This document shows, piece by piece, positions 55,001-64,000 of a DNA stretch of 64,000 bases; position 1 is the first letter of the stretch; the number at the start of each line of letters is the position of its first letter. The notes under the pieces were generated by a model. It had not been told where the DNA came from. It made no database searches and saw only the letters and a program-made list of their open reading frames with translations. The DNA is from Bolinopsis microptera (Eukaryota > Ctenophora > Tentaculata > Lobata > Bolinopsidae): NCBI RefSeq assembly GCF_026151205.1, contig NC_087076.1, positions 10,330,902 through 10,394,901 of the forward strand, given 5' to 3'. The translations under genes and the position numbers were made by a program.

Positions 55001-58000
55001 AGGTTTCTAAAATCTTAACATTATAAATCTGTGGACAGACATGTACCTAAAGTGTTGCCATTTTAAATTTTACCATTACTTTAATCAAGCTATAAGTTAT
55101 TCTGAACTTTGTAAGTAACTCCATTTCTTTCTTCCTCAATTTCCTAGTTGTTTTTATGCTCCAAACCTACCACGTGTACTAATACCGTGTCTCAACCAGG
55201 CAACTGATGAAGTAAAGAGACTTCGTTCTGAACAGACTGATCAGTTACTGGCGGAGTCAGGAGCATCTCTCAAGATAGAGCGAGATAACGCCATCACCAA
55301 GCTAAAACAGGTTAGTCAGCTGTCTCGTCATAATGTTACTGGTTTACTGGTTACTATTTTGGTGAACTATTGAACAATAATTTACAATAGAATTAAATGT
55401 ATGCCAACATAATACAAAATTTTCTTATATGAAGTGGCATATTTCAACCAACAAATCAAATAATCATTGCCCAGAAATGAATATTTGACTTGTTTGCAGT
55501 TAGTCTCATTACAATAATCTAAGAAACAACTTACTGAAGCACTTTGGAAGGTCCACATCAGATGTGAACTCAGTTCCAGTCACACAGGTTACAGTAGCTT
55601 CTTCACCCGCTTGTTTCCATCCTCTAGCACACTTGACAGTTAGTGTCGAGTCTGGATCAGCTGGAAGTGTTCCCTCTGTGATCCTGTAGTTCCAGTCTTG
55701 TGGTAGTGCTGTGCACGGGTCGGGGTCATCTGAAGAGTGTGACAAATTTATTAAAAATGAATATTTTCTACTACTATTCGAGTTTAAGAACAGGTTACTT
55801 TTGTTATAGAATTAGAGATTTAAATTTCTCTTACCCGTTGAAAATCGGTATTGTTTCGAAGCTGTGTCCATAAAATTTGCCAGATGGAATTGGATACTTG
55901 TTGCCTTGTATTTCATCCAGCAATCGGCGACTTCACTAAAGTCCCAATCTACTTCAAGTTCATCATCAAACCATATTTTGAGGGTGGTCTGAGTTTTCAG
56001 GAAAGTCAGAATACCCCCTCTTGATAGAAAACCAGCTGTCGTTTTAAAAACATAGGGACCGCACTTTTTTACGTTGATTTTACTCGCTTCAAAGGTGACA
56101 AAAGCATTATTCAAGAAAAACCGAATGTCATGTCCTGGTTTAATCATCGCATCAGTTTTGATCTGGAATTTCTTTTCTTCAATAGGTCCTTCGAGTCTAA
56201 CCCCCTTCTCCGTAGGAACATCATTCCATTCAGTATATCCTGAGAGATGAGACATATGTTTGATAAGTGAAACTAAGTGAACTCTCAATGTTCTTTTCGA
56301 TCAAATTCCATCAATATTTACGGTTTGATATTGCTGTGTCATTATATTTAAACCAAAAGATGTGTATATTTTGAGTGTATTCTAACTTGAAGTTCTTAGT
56401 TTAAACGTACCTGCGTAACAGATCCCCATGAGAACCAATAAGAGAATCTCTGTAGAAACCCAGTGTCCCATTTCTGTATCTGGTTCTGCTCAGCCTGCTT
56501 TTACGATTACTTTGACTTCGGAAACTTAACGCTAAAAATGAGATATCAACGATTGAGCGATAATGTTTAAAATTACAAAAAACAACAAAAATCGAATTGA
56601 ATTGAGTCACGGTGTAACTCTTGAAAATTGCACTACAAAATGATTAAGTAGGGGATAATACCAAATATTGTGATCACAAACAATTTAACAGTAATTGTAG
56701 CACAGCTTACTTAACTAAAAATATTTAACTACGTATTTACCAAGATTTTAGGCACAATTATAGTAGAAAAGCCTATTTAAAAACAATTAGAGGCTAACAA
56801 TGTGTACAAAATGACTTTGCTGCGTGAATAGAAGCGAACTAAGCTATTTTCAGTTACGTTTCTCCTGGACGTGATCGCAAGTATTGCACGTGTTTCAATG
56901 AGGTCAGTTCATACACTGTGGGAGTCTGGGACTACGTCTGTATAGCTTAGTAGTATAGGAGTGCAATACACTGTGGGAGTCTGGGACTACGTCTGTATAG
57001 ACTAGTAGTATAGGAGTGCAATACACTGTGGGACTACGTCTGTATAGAATAGTAGTACTAGCAGTGCAATACACTGTGGGACTACGTCTATATAGACTAG
57101 TAGTATAGGAGTGCAATGCAACTGTGGGACTACGTCTGTATAGAATAGTAGTACTAGCAGTGCAATGCAACTGTGGGACTACGTCTGTATAGAATAGTAG
57201 TATAGGAGTGCAATGCAACTGTTAAGTGGTAGTATAATTATAGCACTGCCAGGAAAAGCTTCCCGCTAAATACTCCAAATTACAATAACATTAAACTAAA
57301 AGCTCGAAATTAAGAGGCCATCCGTGCTCAACTGGGCCCTGGGGCATACCGTATAGCCCGTTATAACGGGTGCTTTATTTAACGGAGGTGCAGGATAAGG
57401 GTAGTCTGTACTAGAATAAGGGATACCGCGACACAGCGTATTAGAAGGACCACATTAGCTGAGTAATTTAGTGATGGTTTTCAGATTAAGCTAATAGATA
57501 ATTGGCTAATGTATATCGTTATGGGAATTAATTATCAATTCATGCATCTTAATAAGCTCTTTTCGGTGAGCACTGAACGTGTCATTTACTATGGAAAGAG
57601 GGGGTCAGACAATTATGATTTAAGTATAACCATAGCAATGAAAAAGCAAACTTCCAGCGGTTTCAGTTATCATAGACGTCACTAACTTTTAACACAGCCT
57701 TGAGCTAGAGACCAGAGAAACACTCAACATATTTGAAGGGATGACATAATGCAGCCTCACTGCTAGAGGTCAGCTTATATACCAGACTAAGTTAACTGTA
57801 TGTGACCGGCTTGGTATGGGGTGGAAGGTGGAACGTTTCCCTAACTTTAGAGAACAATAGTCCACGTCCTGACTCACAAGCTTCCATGCATATTAATAAA
57901 TATCGGGCCTAACACCTTTGAGTTCAATCCTAATTTACCCAAATATTAATGAACTCTCGGCAATTCGGTAGTGTGGCAAAGCACGGTTAACGCACGGTTA

Positions 58001-60952
58001 AGGCACGGTTAAAGCACAGTTAAAGGCACGGTTAAGGCACAAGGGTTACATAAGGCACGGTTCTTAAGGCACGGTTGGAGGGTTCATTAAATTTATAAAT
58101 AAACATTAACTAACCCTCCAAGTACCAAGATTACTTGATAAATATTAACGAACCCTCCAAGCTAGCACATTACTTTCAGGCATTATCAGCCAAAGAAGGC
58201 CTGACAGAGCAACTAGCGCTAGACAAACAGACCGCCCAGCTGGAGACAGAACAATTGGGAGACAAGGTGAGGGAACAGGACCGTAAGATACATTCGCTCA
58301 CTGTGGAGAGAGATTTGTTGCAGAACAAAGCGAGCAATGCTAAGGAGACTATAAAGAAGTTAGAGGAACTAGTCACCACTTCTTCTACTCATCTTTATAC
58401 AGCTCAAGCAGGTAAATTGTGGACTCACATGTATTATTCATCTTCAAAAGTAAAATCCGGGACCTGGGTAAGGCTATCCCGCACCTAGATGGTGTTATTT
58501 TGGGGAGGTGCGTTGTTTTGAAAGTTGTTATAAAAGCTGCAACGTACCGTTTAGTTAGGATCTAAGAGAGCACTGACTGTTATGACAGCTACAGTATACT
58601 CAGCCTAAGTGACCAAGATGGCGGAGGCAATGTGAGTCATGATAACTAACAAAACACCTGGGCTCCTCTCTTTACAAACACTGTCATTATATATACTGAA
58701 GCTGAGGAGCGGGGGGTGGGCTAGTCTGTACTCTGCTTATTAGACCTAGCACTCTCTTAAACACGATTAGTTAGCCCTACTAATCAAATAGGGGTGCAAG
58801 GACCCCTGATGACTAGTGTATATATGACAATGCAAACACGGTATACTGGCTGAATGACTCTTGGAAAATCATAATATTAGTACCTTCACGGTATGAAGGC
58901 TCAGGGTAGGGTATCTTATCACCAGCCATATTATTTTCAAAACTTAAAAGTTTGAATCTGGATTTTGTTTAGATAATTTTGAAATGTTGTCTAGACAACA
59001 CAAAAAATTCCAGTAAATTGTCTAGACATTGTCTCCATAGAAACCCTAGCTTTACATAGGCAATTTTTATCATTAGTCACGCTCTTAAAATGAGCTATGA
59101 CATGTTGTTGTCAATAGATTGATGAGCTGTCAAACTGCAAACCTAGTTTTACAAATACATAGAAGCGTCGCGTTCATCTGGTCTCTAACCACCAGATGAT
59201 TGTGTTACCTTATATCACCTGATCAAGTGTCTTCACTAGACGTATTGTTATCATTGACTCATGAGTAATGAGTATATGTATATAATACTTGTATGAAGAT
59301 TTCTTATCTTCAACTTTCTGGAAGATATTGCCTGTAATTCCTCGTAAAGTATTGAGTGCATAAACACTAAATAGCAGGAACATTGTCCACCTCCTAAGAT
59401 AGCAGCAAAAAACAGCGAGTATACTCAAATTAAGCTGATAACAATTTACAATCCCAGGGAAATCACACACGGAGTCGCAGATAATGCATCTTAAGACGGT
59501 GGCTGGAGCCGCGCAGCGCAGCAGAGACGATCTGCACAACAAACTGTCAGAGGTCAATATGGAACTGGAGCTGGTAAATCAGCGCAACAACTTCCTCGAC
59601 AAACAGGTACACCCTTCATTTGCTGGTTCTTGACATTACCCGTGAATTCATTTTCCTCTAATTACCGGTTTTGCAGGTTAGCCATCGTAAGTAAAAACTG
59701 CGCCACAGAAATGAACAACTATTTGAAATTTGAAGAGTGTCAATTTAGTGGGTAAATTAACATTACAGTGATAACACATGTTATAGTATTCAAAGCTAAA
59801 AGTTGTAAAGCAAAAGATTAAGAACAATGAAAACTATTTCTACATCATTGGCCGTTTAAATTATTATATATCCTTGCGCAATTTACAACGTTTAAGCTAA
59901 ACGCTAATAGGATTGAACTGTTGGAATGATTAAAGTTATCGTACGAGACCTGTCACGACGACGAGAACTAATGATAAGACCTCGTCAGATCGGGATGTTT
60001 ACGTTTTACTTTACCAGAAACTTCTAACACCATCATTCAAACAGTCTTAAACAATAAACACATCATAACTTTAAAGCTTTTCATGACAATGGCTACAAAT
60101 TTAAATCAGAAGTTTTCATTGAATTGCGTTTTAAGTAGACAGAGACTTCTAATACCATTATCAGTCTCACATGAAACGTTACTGTGACAGGTGCAAGAGC
60201 TACAAGATTCGCTGCGAGGTAAGAAAAACAGCACAATCAAGATGAAGCAGACCCTTGTGGACAAGGAGAAAGAACAGGACACACTGTTACAACAGCTGGA
60301 CGAGAAAACGGAGAAGATACATGAGATAAACCAGAAGTTCATGAAGCAAGATAATGAGTTGCACGTGCTGACCATGGAGATAAAGGCTTTTGAGGACAAG
60401 TTCTCTGAGCAGAAACAACTTGTCGGACAGAAGGTTGGTTATTTGTACTTCGGTCTGGTTTTTTTCGTTCATAGCAGAGGAGTGCTTAAGGTAATTTTAG
60501 AGTTTTTTAACTGGTGACTAAGTAAGAACCGTACAAATAAACATTTTTCCCTCTAGGACCAGGAAGTTGCCAGTCTGAGAAAACAAGTGAACAAGATGAT
60601 CGAGGAACTGTCACAACTAGAAAGTGTGAAGGAATTAACCTTGAAACACAACAAACAACTAACCGATGATATTGCTAACATGACTTCTGAGAACCAGGTT
60701 TGTAACTGTGAGCGGGCGCGGCGGGGGCGGGGGGGGGGGGGGTGGGGCTCCATTCAAGCTTAGTTCAGATACAAATTACAGTATCTATCCAAATGGATTT
60801 AGTTAGTTCTATTCGTATAAACATTTAAAAACTAATTTCAGAGGCTGAATAGCGAGATGCGAGGTCTTGAGAAACAGGTTCAACTACTAAGAAAGGACTC
60901 CAACGAGAAAAGTCACGAGCTCCACAGTATTGAGCACCTGATAGGACTCAAG
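52010..60952 (+). CDS. CEP135: Centrosomal protein of 135 kDa, N-terminal ~80% (13 exons; C-terminus outside or lost)
   Basis: Centriole cartwheel/biogenesis coiled-coil protein. Exons: 52010-52180, 52395-52493, 52655-52819, 52916-53311, 53506-53595, 53701-54071, 54280-54418, 54539-54664, 54859-55002, 55200-55310, 58180-58411, 59458-59606, 60191-60433, 60557-60697, 60842-60952 (15 listed; the pairs 53701/54280 and 58180/59458 share split codons). All junctions are GT-AG and phases agree. About 896 codons are present; human CEP135 has about 1140. The opening RKRLDQLGYRQTLDV and VPLVEKLFADLLHTTES are near-identical to human; FLNSQYAHKLKAL, VVETPGG, ISHLNIQV and DEKTEKI also match. The final ~250 residues, including the end of the coiled coil, were not found before the right edge. 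Homology is recalled, not searched. Confidence 0.94.
55509..56471 (-). CDS. Small secreted protein with one sushi (CCP) domain, nested antisense in a CEP135 intron
   Basis: Three exons: 56411-56471, 55835-56239 and 55509-55729, both introns phase 1 with GT-AG ends; 228 aa if the last frame runs to the stop at 55509. The first exon encodes a signal peptide (MGHWVSTEILLLVLMGICYA). The middle exon is a ~135-residue, probably beta-rich domain (FQIKTDAMIKPGHDIRF, LKIWFDDELEVDWDF) faintly like the farnesoic-acid-methyltransferase-type domain seen beside sushi repeats in invertebrates; I cannot confirm that. The third exon holds a complete four-cysteine sushi domain (DPC, VKC, VTC, PKC). A strong donor (TTCA-gtaagt) follows the last Cys, so further exons may exist. 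Likely extracellular binding or adhesion. Confidence 0.75.
56914..57222. repeat. Six-unit tandem repeat of 47-55 bp
   Basis: Unit ACACTGTGGGACTACGTCTG plus TATAGAATAGTAGTATAGGAGTGCAAT. The first two units carry an extra GAGTCTGG. Periods are about 55, 55, 48, 47, 49 and 48. It lies in the large CEP135 intron; the antisense open frame across it is an artefact of periodicity. Confidence 0.92.
57968..58080. repeat. Short irregular repeat of GGCACGGTTAA
   Basis: About eight copies of a GGCACGGTTAA-like 11-mer with insertions, followed by an imperfect GGAGGGTT...AACCCTCC hairpin (58077-58120). It lies about 100 bp before the acceptor of the CEP135 exon at 58180. Confidence 0.8.
60708..60751 (+). 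other. G-rich run with quadruplex potential
   Basis: GCGGGCGCGGCGGGGGCG followed by a run of 13 G, then TGGGG. It lies 10-50 nt downstream of a CEP135 5' splice site (60697) on the transcribed sense strand, so the intron RNA could form a G-quadruplex next to the donor. Confidence 0.7.
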
Positions 60953-61266
60953 GTTTGCCATAATTACCAATTACCATACATATTACTAGAGTTCAGGTGG
61001 GAAAGTGATTGTTTATAAAGTGGTATCCCTACCATGTTTAACCTCGTGAATGTAGCGTTTGAGTAGGAAGATGACTCCTGAAAATTTGGGTATTCTGACG
61101 AAATTATTAAAACCATGGTCTAGAAACTTGAAATGTCTAGAAACTGGAAATATTATAAATTTACCAGATAAAAAGTAACGCAGAAAAAAAACGGAACACA
61201 TGTAGTACGTGATGGAAATGATAATGAGCTCGTCTTTAGTAGTTCTCCATAAGTACAACAGAAAGT

Positions 61267-62110
61267 GATTGATTGATTGATTGATTGATTGAGGAGCACT
61301 ACCCGAAGGCATTACTCGGCACTAACGCCTTAAAATCTTTAATTACAATCAAATATAAATATATGCACACAATGTATAAAGTATTAATAATGTATAAAAT
61401 ATTATTATGCTATTAGCAAATTTAAATAGTATTATTAAGAATTTTAAATAACTCTTATCTCTTGACATAAATTTAGAACAGCGACACAGGGTCTGAAGAA
61501 TGCGCGGTGATATTTTTATCTTTTAAAAGTTGTAAATGACAGTGAAATTGCGCGGTGTCGATAGCATTGTAAAAAATGCTCGAAGATAGTCATATTTTGT
61601 TATGAGGTTAAAGTTTTGTTGCTCGTTATTATGATCAACGTATGTTGTACCAAATTATTTAAATTTCTAAAAGTACGAAATTTGAGTTGTCCCAGTCCTT
61701 GTCATCCGGTTTATGTGCTTGTGCAGTAAGCACATGCTTGTTGACTGTAGACTTGAATGAATTTAGGAATTTGTCTTGTAGGCAAGTGGTGACATATTTT
61801 ATGTCCTTGTTAATAATGTTGACTGTTTGGTTATATAACTTAGGCCCAATGTAAGAAATGCTCTTGTCTGAATTACATAAACGGTTAAATGGTACTGCAA
61901 AGAACTCAGGTTCTCTTCTAGGTGCGTTTAAGTTTGAAACAGTGAACATTCTTATAATATTTGGTGGTGCAGTGTTAGAATAAACTTTGTGCATTAAGCA
62001 TAATATACATTTAGCTATCACGTTCGGTAAAGCTAATACTTCTAGTTTAGAATACTTCTAGTTTATGTCCGCAGTCCGAACAGATTGAAAAGGCCATAAT
62101 ATTAAACCTA
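61267..62110 (-). mobile_element. 5'-truncated LINE (CR1/L2-like) with tetranucleotide tail
   Basis: The minus-strand frame 62021-61659 (with a broken lead-in ...LEVLALPNVIAKC) resembles the extreme C-terminus of a LINE ORF2 (NIIRMF, APRREPEFFAVPF, YIGPKLYNQ). A ~330-bp 3' UTR follows, ending in GCCGAGTAATGCCTTCGGG, a short stem, and the tail (TCAA)n at 61291-61267. Tetranucleotide tails and 5' truncation are typical of such LINEs. It lies in the region that should be the next CEP135 intron. Confidence 0.78.
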
Positions 62111-62173
62111 GCAATTAAACCACACATGATGGTATTTATGTTAGCTGGTAGTATTTCTTATCGCTCCCTCAGC

Positions 62174-62255
62174 TCCCCACATGCCCTCACTCACTCCTCT
62201 CCACTGCTCGTTATCCCTCAGTATTTTAATGAGCAGTGGAGAGGGCATGTGGGGA
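62174..62255. repeat. Imperfect 15+14-bp stem-loop
   Basis: TCCCCACATGCCCTC pairs with GAGGGCATGTGGGGA, and the inner CTCTCCACTGCTC with GAGCAGTGGAGAG. A small bulge (ACTCACT) sits on one side and a 20-nt loop at the centre. Possibly a tiny fold-back element. Confidence 0.8.
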
Positions 62256-62715
62256 TGTTTTTATTTAGTTTTTATAGAGGGACTGAGTCTTTAGGTCCAC
62301 AGCAGGAAAGTATCTAGTTCTTTGCCTTCTTTAGGTTTGTCACATGAGAAAGAGGTGTTCACAAAGGAAAACAGCGTTAACGAGTAAGGAGTGCGCGGAA
62401 TCAAGTGGTCAAAACATAAAACATGAGCCCTGAGTCCGTAGTTAGTCTGTGTGAGATAACAGCTGGACTAGTCCATATAATTATCAGGCTCTCTCTTTTA
62501 TCTTTTACCCTCAGCAAGGTAAAATAATTGCATAGAATCCACCTAATTCAAGTGTTTAATCCACCTAAGCAACTATTTTTACTGCTGGTTCTCTCCTAGC
62601 ACCGGGCACCCCATCAAATTGTCGTCTCCTGGGTTTGACTTGAAGTTCATTTGTCCGATAGGGGTTCTGTCTTCTGCCGTTAGGTGGTCCTCCTGAGTGG
62701 AGAATAGTAAATTAA
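62256..62715. other. No gene recognised
   Basis: 3' flank of the receptor gene. No remaining CEP135 exon could be identified on the plus strand here. Confidence 0.45.
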
Positions 62716-63783
62716 TTAAGGTAGATTGTGGTGATTGAAATCCATCAATGACTGTGGACCATTATCAAATATACTAACGTAACAAGAAATACCATCGTGT
62801 ACGTACTGTTTGTTTTTAACAGTAAAATAAAAATGTGAATTATTACCTTTGCAGAAGAGTCTCAGTACCATTTGAGGAAGTTCTGTTCCAAGAAACCCCC
62901 TGAAGCTTCTGACAGTCAGGCTATAAATAAAGAAGTTAGCTAGAATATTCAAGTTAATGATGCCACAAGCAACTTGGAAGTACTTCATGTGGAATGGTCC
63001 TGGTGTTACGGGATCTTTAGGCACCCAAGGCTCAGCAATACAGTACACTGCGAATGGTAACAGAGAAACACTGTAAACTATGGCTGTGAGCACGACAGTA
63101 ATGATGCCTTGCCACTTGAGACTTTCAGCCCCTTTTCCTGCCACTTTCCGTGCCTCTCTCAGCAACATGACTGTTGAGAAGACCAGTATAAAGTTAGGGG
63201 CTATTATTGTGAACACACCACTTATTGGTAGGAGAATCTTCCATATCCTTGATGAGTAACCGTGGGTGCAGACGTAGATCCTGTAGTCAAAGATAACATC
63301 ATCTTTATCCACCAGGAGATGTAGAGCCGGAACATAAAGTGAGGCTATCCAAATACCTGCACAGGCTTTATGAGCCAACCTTAAATTCCAGGTGTTTGTC
63401 TTAAACGGGTACTTGAGGAGGATCAGCTTACTTAACACCATGGTGCAGGTGAGGAGTAACGTAACAGTGTTTACAAAGTAATTCAGACAGAACCTGATGT
63501 AGATCTGAACTCTATCCATGGGGGGACTGTTAGTGATCATTGATATAACACAAGGAAGAAGATGACCGGCGGAGGTAAGCAAGTCACAAGCAGCTATGTG
63601 CTGGATAAAAGCTACTATAATCTTATGAATACGAAATGCTTTGAACTTGATGGAGGCTATAAGTATGGTAGAGTCTCCGAGGAGAGAGAATGTGATGAAT
63701 AGTGTTATCCATCCCGCGTGGAGGACCCTCTCTGATTTGTTCTTTATACCAAACATGGTGTAGTTGGAGTAGTTGTACGTCAT
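62716..63783 (-). CDS. Orphan class A (rhodopsin-like) G-protein-coupled receptor, intronless
   Basis: 355 aa from ATG at 63783 (an in-frame upstream TTG at 63819 is not a likely start). The N-terminus has two N-glycosylation sequons (NYS, NYT). Seven hydrophobic segments follow: TM1 WITLFITFSLLGDSTILIAS, TM2 HIAACDLL with the usual Asp, TM3 with a Cys just before it that can bond the ECL2 Cys (YVCTHG), and TM6 with SLLPF. The DRY motif is replaced by LSKLILLKYP and NPxxY by NFFIY. Ligand unknown. A single coding exon is common for lineage-expanded receptors in invertebrates. It is antisense to and downstream of the last CEP135 exon seen, so it may sit inside a CEP135 intron. Confidence 0.88.
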   Translation of the reverse strand: MTYNYSNYTMFGIKNKSERVLHAGWITLFITFSLLGDSTILIASIKFKAFRIHKIIVAFIQHIAACDLLTSAGHLLPCVISMITNSPPMDRVQIYIRFCLNYFVNTVTLLLTCTMVLSKLILLKYPFKTNTWNLRLAHKACAGIWIASLYVPALHLLVDKDDVIFDYRIYVCTHGYSSRIWKILLPISGVFTIIAPNFILVFSTVMLLREARKVAGKGAESLKWQGIITVVLTAIVYSVSLLPFAVYCIAEPWVPKDPVTPGPFHMKYFQVACGIINLNILANFFIYSLTVRSFRGFLGTELPQMVLRLFCKGNNSHFYFTVKNKQYVHDGISCYVSIFDNGPQSLMDFNHHNLP

Positions 63784-64000
63784 CTTGCTTAGAAAGTAGG
63801 ATATCAGACATTTTACCAAGTTGGAAATTGTATCAATTAATTTATTAGCTTCAACCCAAGTGTGGGCTCAGTATGATGGACTTGTACACATGATGAAGTA
63901 TTTAAGAAAGCAAGGGAGGTCAAGTAAATGTCAAAATAATAAATCTCATACTACACTGCGTAACCAAACTAAGCTTAATTGTGTCCACCATCTAGTGTGA
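63784..64000. other. Receptor 5' flank
   Basis: Upstream sequence of the GPCR on the minus strand. No TATA box or other motif is distinctive enough to call. Confidence 0.4.

Noticed and set aside
55835-56239. Firm assignment of the nested gene's middle domain as a farnesoic acid O-methyltransferase-type domain
   Set aside because: Only vague similarity in pattern; key conserved positions could not be aligned by eye, so the domain is left unnamed.
56904-57218. 104-codon antisense frame
   Set aside because: Produced by the 47-55 bp tandem repeat.
63784-63819. Longer N-terminus for the GPCR starting at 63819
   Set aside because: That codon is TTG; the first ATG in frame is at 63783 and leaves a normal extracellular N-terminus with glycosylation sequons.

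Overview
The window reads as nuclear DNA of a multicellular animal. It is AT-rich, and its conserved genes are split by GT-AG introns of about 0.1-8 kb. I reconstructed two recognisable animal genes from spliced frames. One is a complete RAP1GDS1 (SmgGDS) gene on the minus strand, 14 coding exons at 4803-26397, giving 602 residues. The other is the N-terminal ~896 codons of CEP135 on the plus strand, 13 exons at 52010-60952. A small secreted sushi-domain gene lies antisense inside a CEP135 intron, and an intronless class A GPCR lies antisense at 62716-63783. The mobile elements (CR1/L2-like LINEs, EN+ Penelope-like elements, MITEs, a tRNA-derived SINE) fit an invertebrate, perhaps an early-branching one such as a cnidarian. 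The sequence does not settle the lineage.

Layout: 1-1840 is a higher-order satellite decaying rightward, with a perfect 98-bp palindrome. 2664-2940 is a tRNA-derived SINE. 4803-26397 is RAP1GDS1; its intron 9 carries a LINE (LINE-A), intron 12 an old Penelope GIY-YIG fragment, intron 10 a 10-bp tandem repeat and intron 2 a 118-bp hAT-like MITE. 26.4-32 kb is a graveyard of SINE, LINE and GC-rich dispersed repeat pieces. 32-47 kb is a nest of elements. A second LINE (LINE-B) was interrupted in ORF2 by a TA-flanked MITE and, apparently, in its 3' region by an 8.3-kb compound Penelope-like insertion. That insertion has one inverted copy, one 5'-truncated copy and one full copy, bounded by a 14-bp direct repeat. 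48.1-51.4 kb holds a 2.3-kb non-coding element with perfect 40-bp inverted ends, filled with a TGTGACAAAGTAAAC-like motif, and then a second copy of the MITE. 52.0-61 kb is CEP135. 61.3-62.1 kb is a 5'-truncated LINE with a tetranucleotide tail.

The most interesting content is in the two LINEs. Each encodes an ORF1 protein that joins an AlkB-like 2-oxoglutarate/Fe(II) dioxygenase domain to an SGNH-hydrolase (esterase-like) domain. Both metal-binding HxD...H sets and the C-terminal RxSxTxR motif are present. Esterase and PHD domains are known in CR1-type ORF1s. An AlkB domain suggests that the retroelement carries its own nucleic-acid demethylase or repair function. The two LINEs are well diverged, so the architecture appears conserved.
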